From: Chloroflexota bacterium
Lineage (GTDB): Bacteria > Chloroflexota > Dehalococcoidia > Lucifugimonadales > CATQGZ01
DNA length: 6,574 nt
Assembly (NCBI GenBank): GCA_027624995.1
Contig: JAQBTI010000127.1
Coordinates: 1 to 6,574, forward strand
Direction of reading: 5' to 3'
Shown here: one piece after another, positions 5,783 to 6,574 of the stretch
Layout: each line of letters begins with the position of its first letter
Position numbering within the stretch: the first letter of the stretch is position 1
Position numbers and translations under genes: made by a program
Notes under the pieces: generated by a model
The model's input: only the letters and a program-made list of their open reading frames with translations
What the model was told of the DNA's origin: nothing
Database searches by the model: none

Positions 5783-6214
5783 CTAGGCGCAGTTACCTGC
5801 AGTTGTCCTCTGCTCGAGAATCTTCCCATCTGTGTCGTAGCAGTACCAGTACTTGGTCTCGTCGGCCGTGGTCATCCTCATGTAGTCGGCAAGGTCCACG
5901 TTCGCGCCGCCGACCTGTATAGCCGCGGTACCTTTGAGGGGGAGCGCCGTCCAGTCCTGGATCGCCGCCGTGGTGTTTCCCTTCTTAGCGTCGATGACGG
6001 TTACTGCGGCTTCGGCCATCAGAGTGTCCATCGCGGTCTGGACGTTGGTCTTCTCCGCGCTCTGGGCGCCCGACTCACCGGAGCTGGCGAACTTCGTCAC
6101 CAGCGGCACCGTGACGGCCGCGATGGCAGCCATGATTCCAATTGCCACGAGCAACTCCATCAGTGAGAACCCTGCCTCATTTCCCCGGACTAGCTTCTGT
6201 GCTAATTTGCGCAT
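5783..6214 (-). CDS. Type IV pilin-like protein with prepilin N-terminal methylation motif
   Basis: A 143-residue prepilin. A 15-residue positively charged leader (MRKLAQKLVRGNEAG) ends at the prepilin peptidase site, cleaving between G15 and F16. The mature protein starts FSLMELLVAIGIMAAIAAVT, with the conserved glutamate at mature position 5 (E20) and a hydrophobic helix to about residue 40. This helix anchors the subunit in the membrane before assembly and forms the filament core. The globular part is small, and two cysteines near the C-terminus (C125 and C142) could form the disulfide that closes a D-loop-like segment. It could be a major or minor pilin or a type II secretion pseudopilin; size and the C-terminal disulfide favour a pilin. 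No assembly ATPase, platform or peptidase gene is in the window. ATG 6214 has the strong AAGGGAGG site 8 nt upstream. Confidence 0.92.
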   Translation of the reverse strand: MRKLAQKLVRGNEAGFSLMELLVAIGIMAAIAAVTVPLVTKFASSGESGAQSAEKTNVQTAMDTLMAEAAVTVIDAKKGNTTAAIQDWTALPLKGTAAIQVGGANVDLADYMRMTTADETKYWYCYDTDGKILEQRTTAGNCA

Positions 6215-6222
6215 GTATCAAA

Positions 6223-6230
6223 CCTCCCTT
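6223..6230 (-). promoter_or_regulatory. Strong ribosome binding site of the pilin gene
   Basis: AAGGGAGG on the minus strand, 8 nt before the ATG at 6214, is the strongest Shine-Dalgarno match in the window. It fits a highly translated structural protein and fixes the pilin start. Confidence 0.75.
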
Positions 6231-6247
6231 GTATTTGAATTGACTAC

Positions 6248-6253
6248 AGTATA
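6248..6253 (-). promoter_or_regulatory. Possible -10 element of the pilin promoter
   Basis: TATACT on the minus strand (five of six matches to TATAAT) lies 33 nt before the pilin start and would give a leader of about 27 nt. The bases 17 bp further upstream do not resemble TTGACA, so an activator may be needed. I found no sigma-54 GG-N10-GC pair in the expected place. Confidence 0.35.
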
Positions 6254-6506
6254 GGGGAGGGTCTGGCATCCGCCTTCGTCCGTTAGTCACACTTTCTATG
6301 GTACTTTCGGGCAAGCAAGGCGGCGGGCGACCTGCAGAGGCATGTCCCGGAGTGTTCAGTTGGTGAGACAAGGATTGCCGGGCTATCGCACAGAGCCTCG
6401 GTATCTTGAGATCAATCCGGGCAGTCCACATACCCTCGCTGACCCGCCAGGGGTCCCGTCTTGGGATGCCCGGCCCCGGACGTTCCGACGATCGAGACAG
6501 GAAAAC
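6254..6506. other. Gene-free stretch upstream of the pilin, with nested inverted repeats
   Basis: I see no supported gene here. A minus-strand open frame running from 6431 into the pilin start lacks a ribosome binding site and protein-like composition. The stretch holds CCGGGCA (6417-6423) paired with TGCCCGG (6467-6473), enclosing a GACCC/GGGTC hairpin (6441-6445 with 6451-6455, loop of 5). It also holds GGATTG (6372-6377) with CAATCC (6413-6418), which competes for the same bases. This could be part of a structured leader or simply GC-rich chance pairing. It does not match the cyclic di-GMP-I riboswitch core sequences I know. Confidence 0.3.
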
Positions 6507-6547
6507 CGACGCCCGGTCGTGTGCAGCTCTGCACGCGCCGGGCGTCG
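6507..6547 (-). terminator. Very stable hairpin, probable minus-strand terminator of a gene beyond the right edge
   Basis: CGACGCCCGG (6507-6516) pairs perfectly with CCGGGCGTCG (6538-6547). After one bulged base the stem continues for 8 more pairs (6518-6525 with 6530-6537, one G-T) and closes on a 4-nt loop, about 18 pairs in all. Read on the minus strand, the stem is followed directly by GTTTTCC, a short T tract. The plus-strand exit has none. It therefore fits an intrinsic terminator for a leftward gene whose end lies at or past the window edge, insulating the pilin promoter. Confidence 0.5.
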
Positions 6548-6574
6548 TAGCGCACCCATATCTGGATTTCGCTG

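Noticed and set aside
6177..6431. Minus-strand open frame of 84 codons overlapping the pilin start
   Set aside because: No ribosome binding site, no protein-like pattern, and it runs out of frame through the strong pilin start and its Shine-Dalgarno.
6254..6506. Cyclic di-GMP riboswitch upstream of the pilin
   Set aside because: Pilins are common targets, but the conserved core sequences of the class I motif are not present on the minus strand; class II could not be assessed.
1..6574. Defence island, mobile element or CRISPR system
   Set aside because: No transposase, integrase, restriction partner, cas gene, spacer array or terminal inverted repeats were seen; the lone HNH-like gene does not make a system.

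Overview
The window carries bacterial chromosomal DNA of moderately high GC. Gene order from left to right is: an NHL-repeat beta-propeller gene (+), an HNH-endonuclease-like gene broken by a frameshift (-), a LysR-type regulator (-), a primary-type sigma-70 factor (+), a glycosidase-like beta-propeller gene (-) and a type IV pilin-like gene (-). The protein styles suggest an uncultured Chloroflexota lineage, possibly Dehalococcoidia or SAR202-like. The main clue is the sigma factor, which has a long helical stretch between regions 1.2 and 2.1 that I associate with that phylum. This placement is inference from remembered family features, not from a search.

Left part (1-1784): the NHL gene runs rightward and converges on the HNH-like gene. 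An inverted repeat at 1021-1055 lies between the two stop codons. The HNH-like gene is the most notable object here. Its N-terminal 167 codons are in one frame, and its complete HNH domain follows in another frame down to a stop at 1057-1059. A single missing base, most simply in the G5 run at 1284-1288, explains both halves and restores a protein of about 242 residues.

Middle part (1822-4353): the LysR gene lies 37 bp upstream of the HNH-like gene on the same strand, so the two may be co-transcribed. LysR and the sigma factor are divergent across about 160 bp. That spacer holds three related copies of a TCACAGAATA-type element and a plausible sigma-70 promoter pointing to the sigma gene. The sigma factor has conserved regions 1.2 to 4.2, with small changes in the -10 recognition helix.

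Right part (4354-6574): the 4354-4527 spacer between the convergent sigma and propeller genes shows no convincing terminator. The propeller protein has five repeats and no visible signal peptide. The pilin has a classic prepilin peptidase site and a strong ribosome binding site, and a GC-rich hairpin lies beyond its stop. The last 360 bases hold no gene I can support, but do hold a pilin promoter candidate and an 18-bp-stem hairpin oriented as a minus-strand terminator for a gene beyond the right edge.

The genes do not form an obvious single pathway. I see no tRNA, rRNA, CRISPR array, insertion sequence or recognisable defence system, and I do not claim a new system here. The strongest leads are the frameshifted HNH gene, the divergent spacer with its repeats, and the hairpins.
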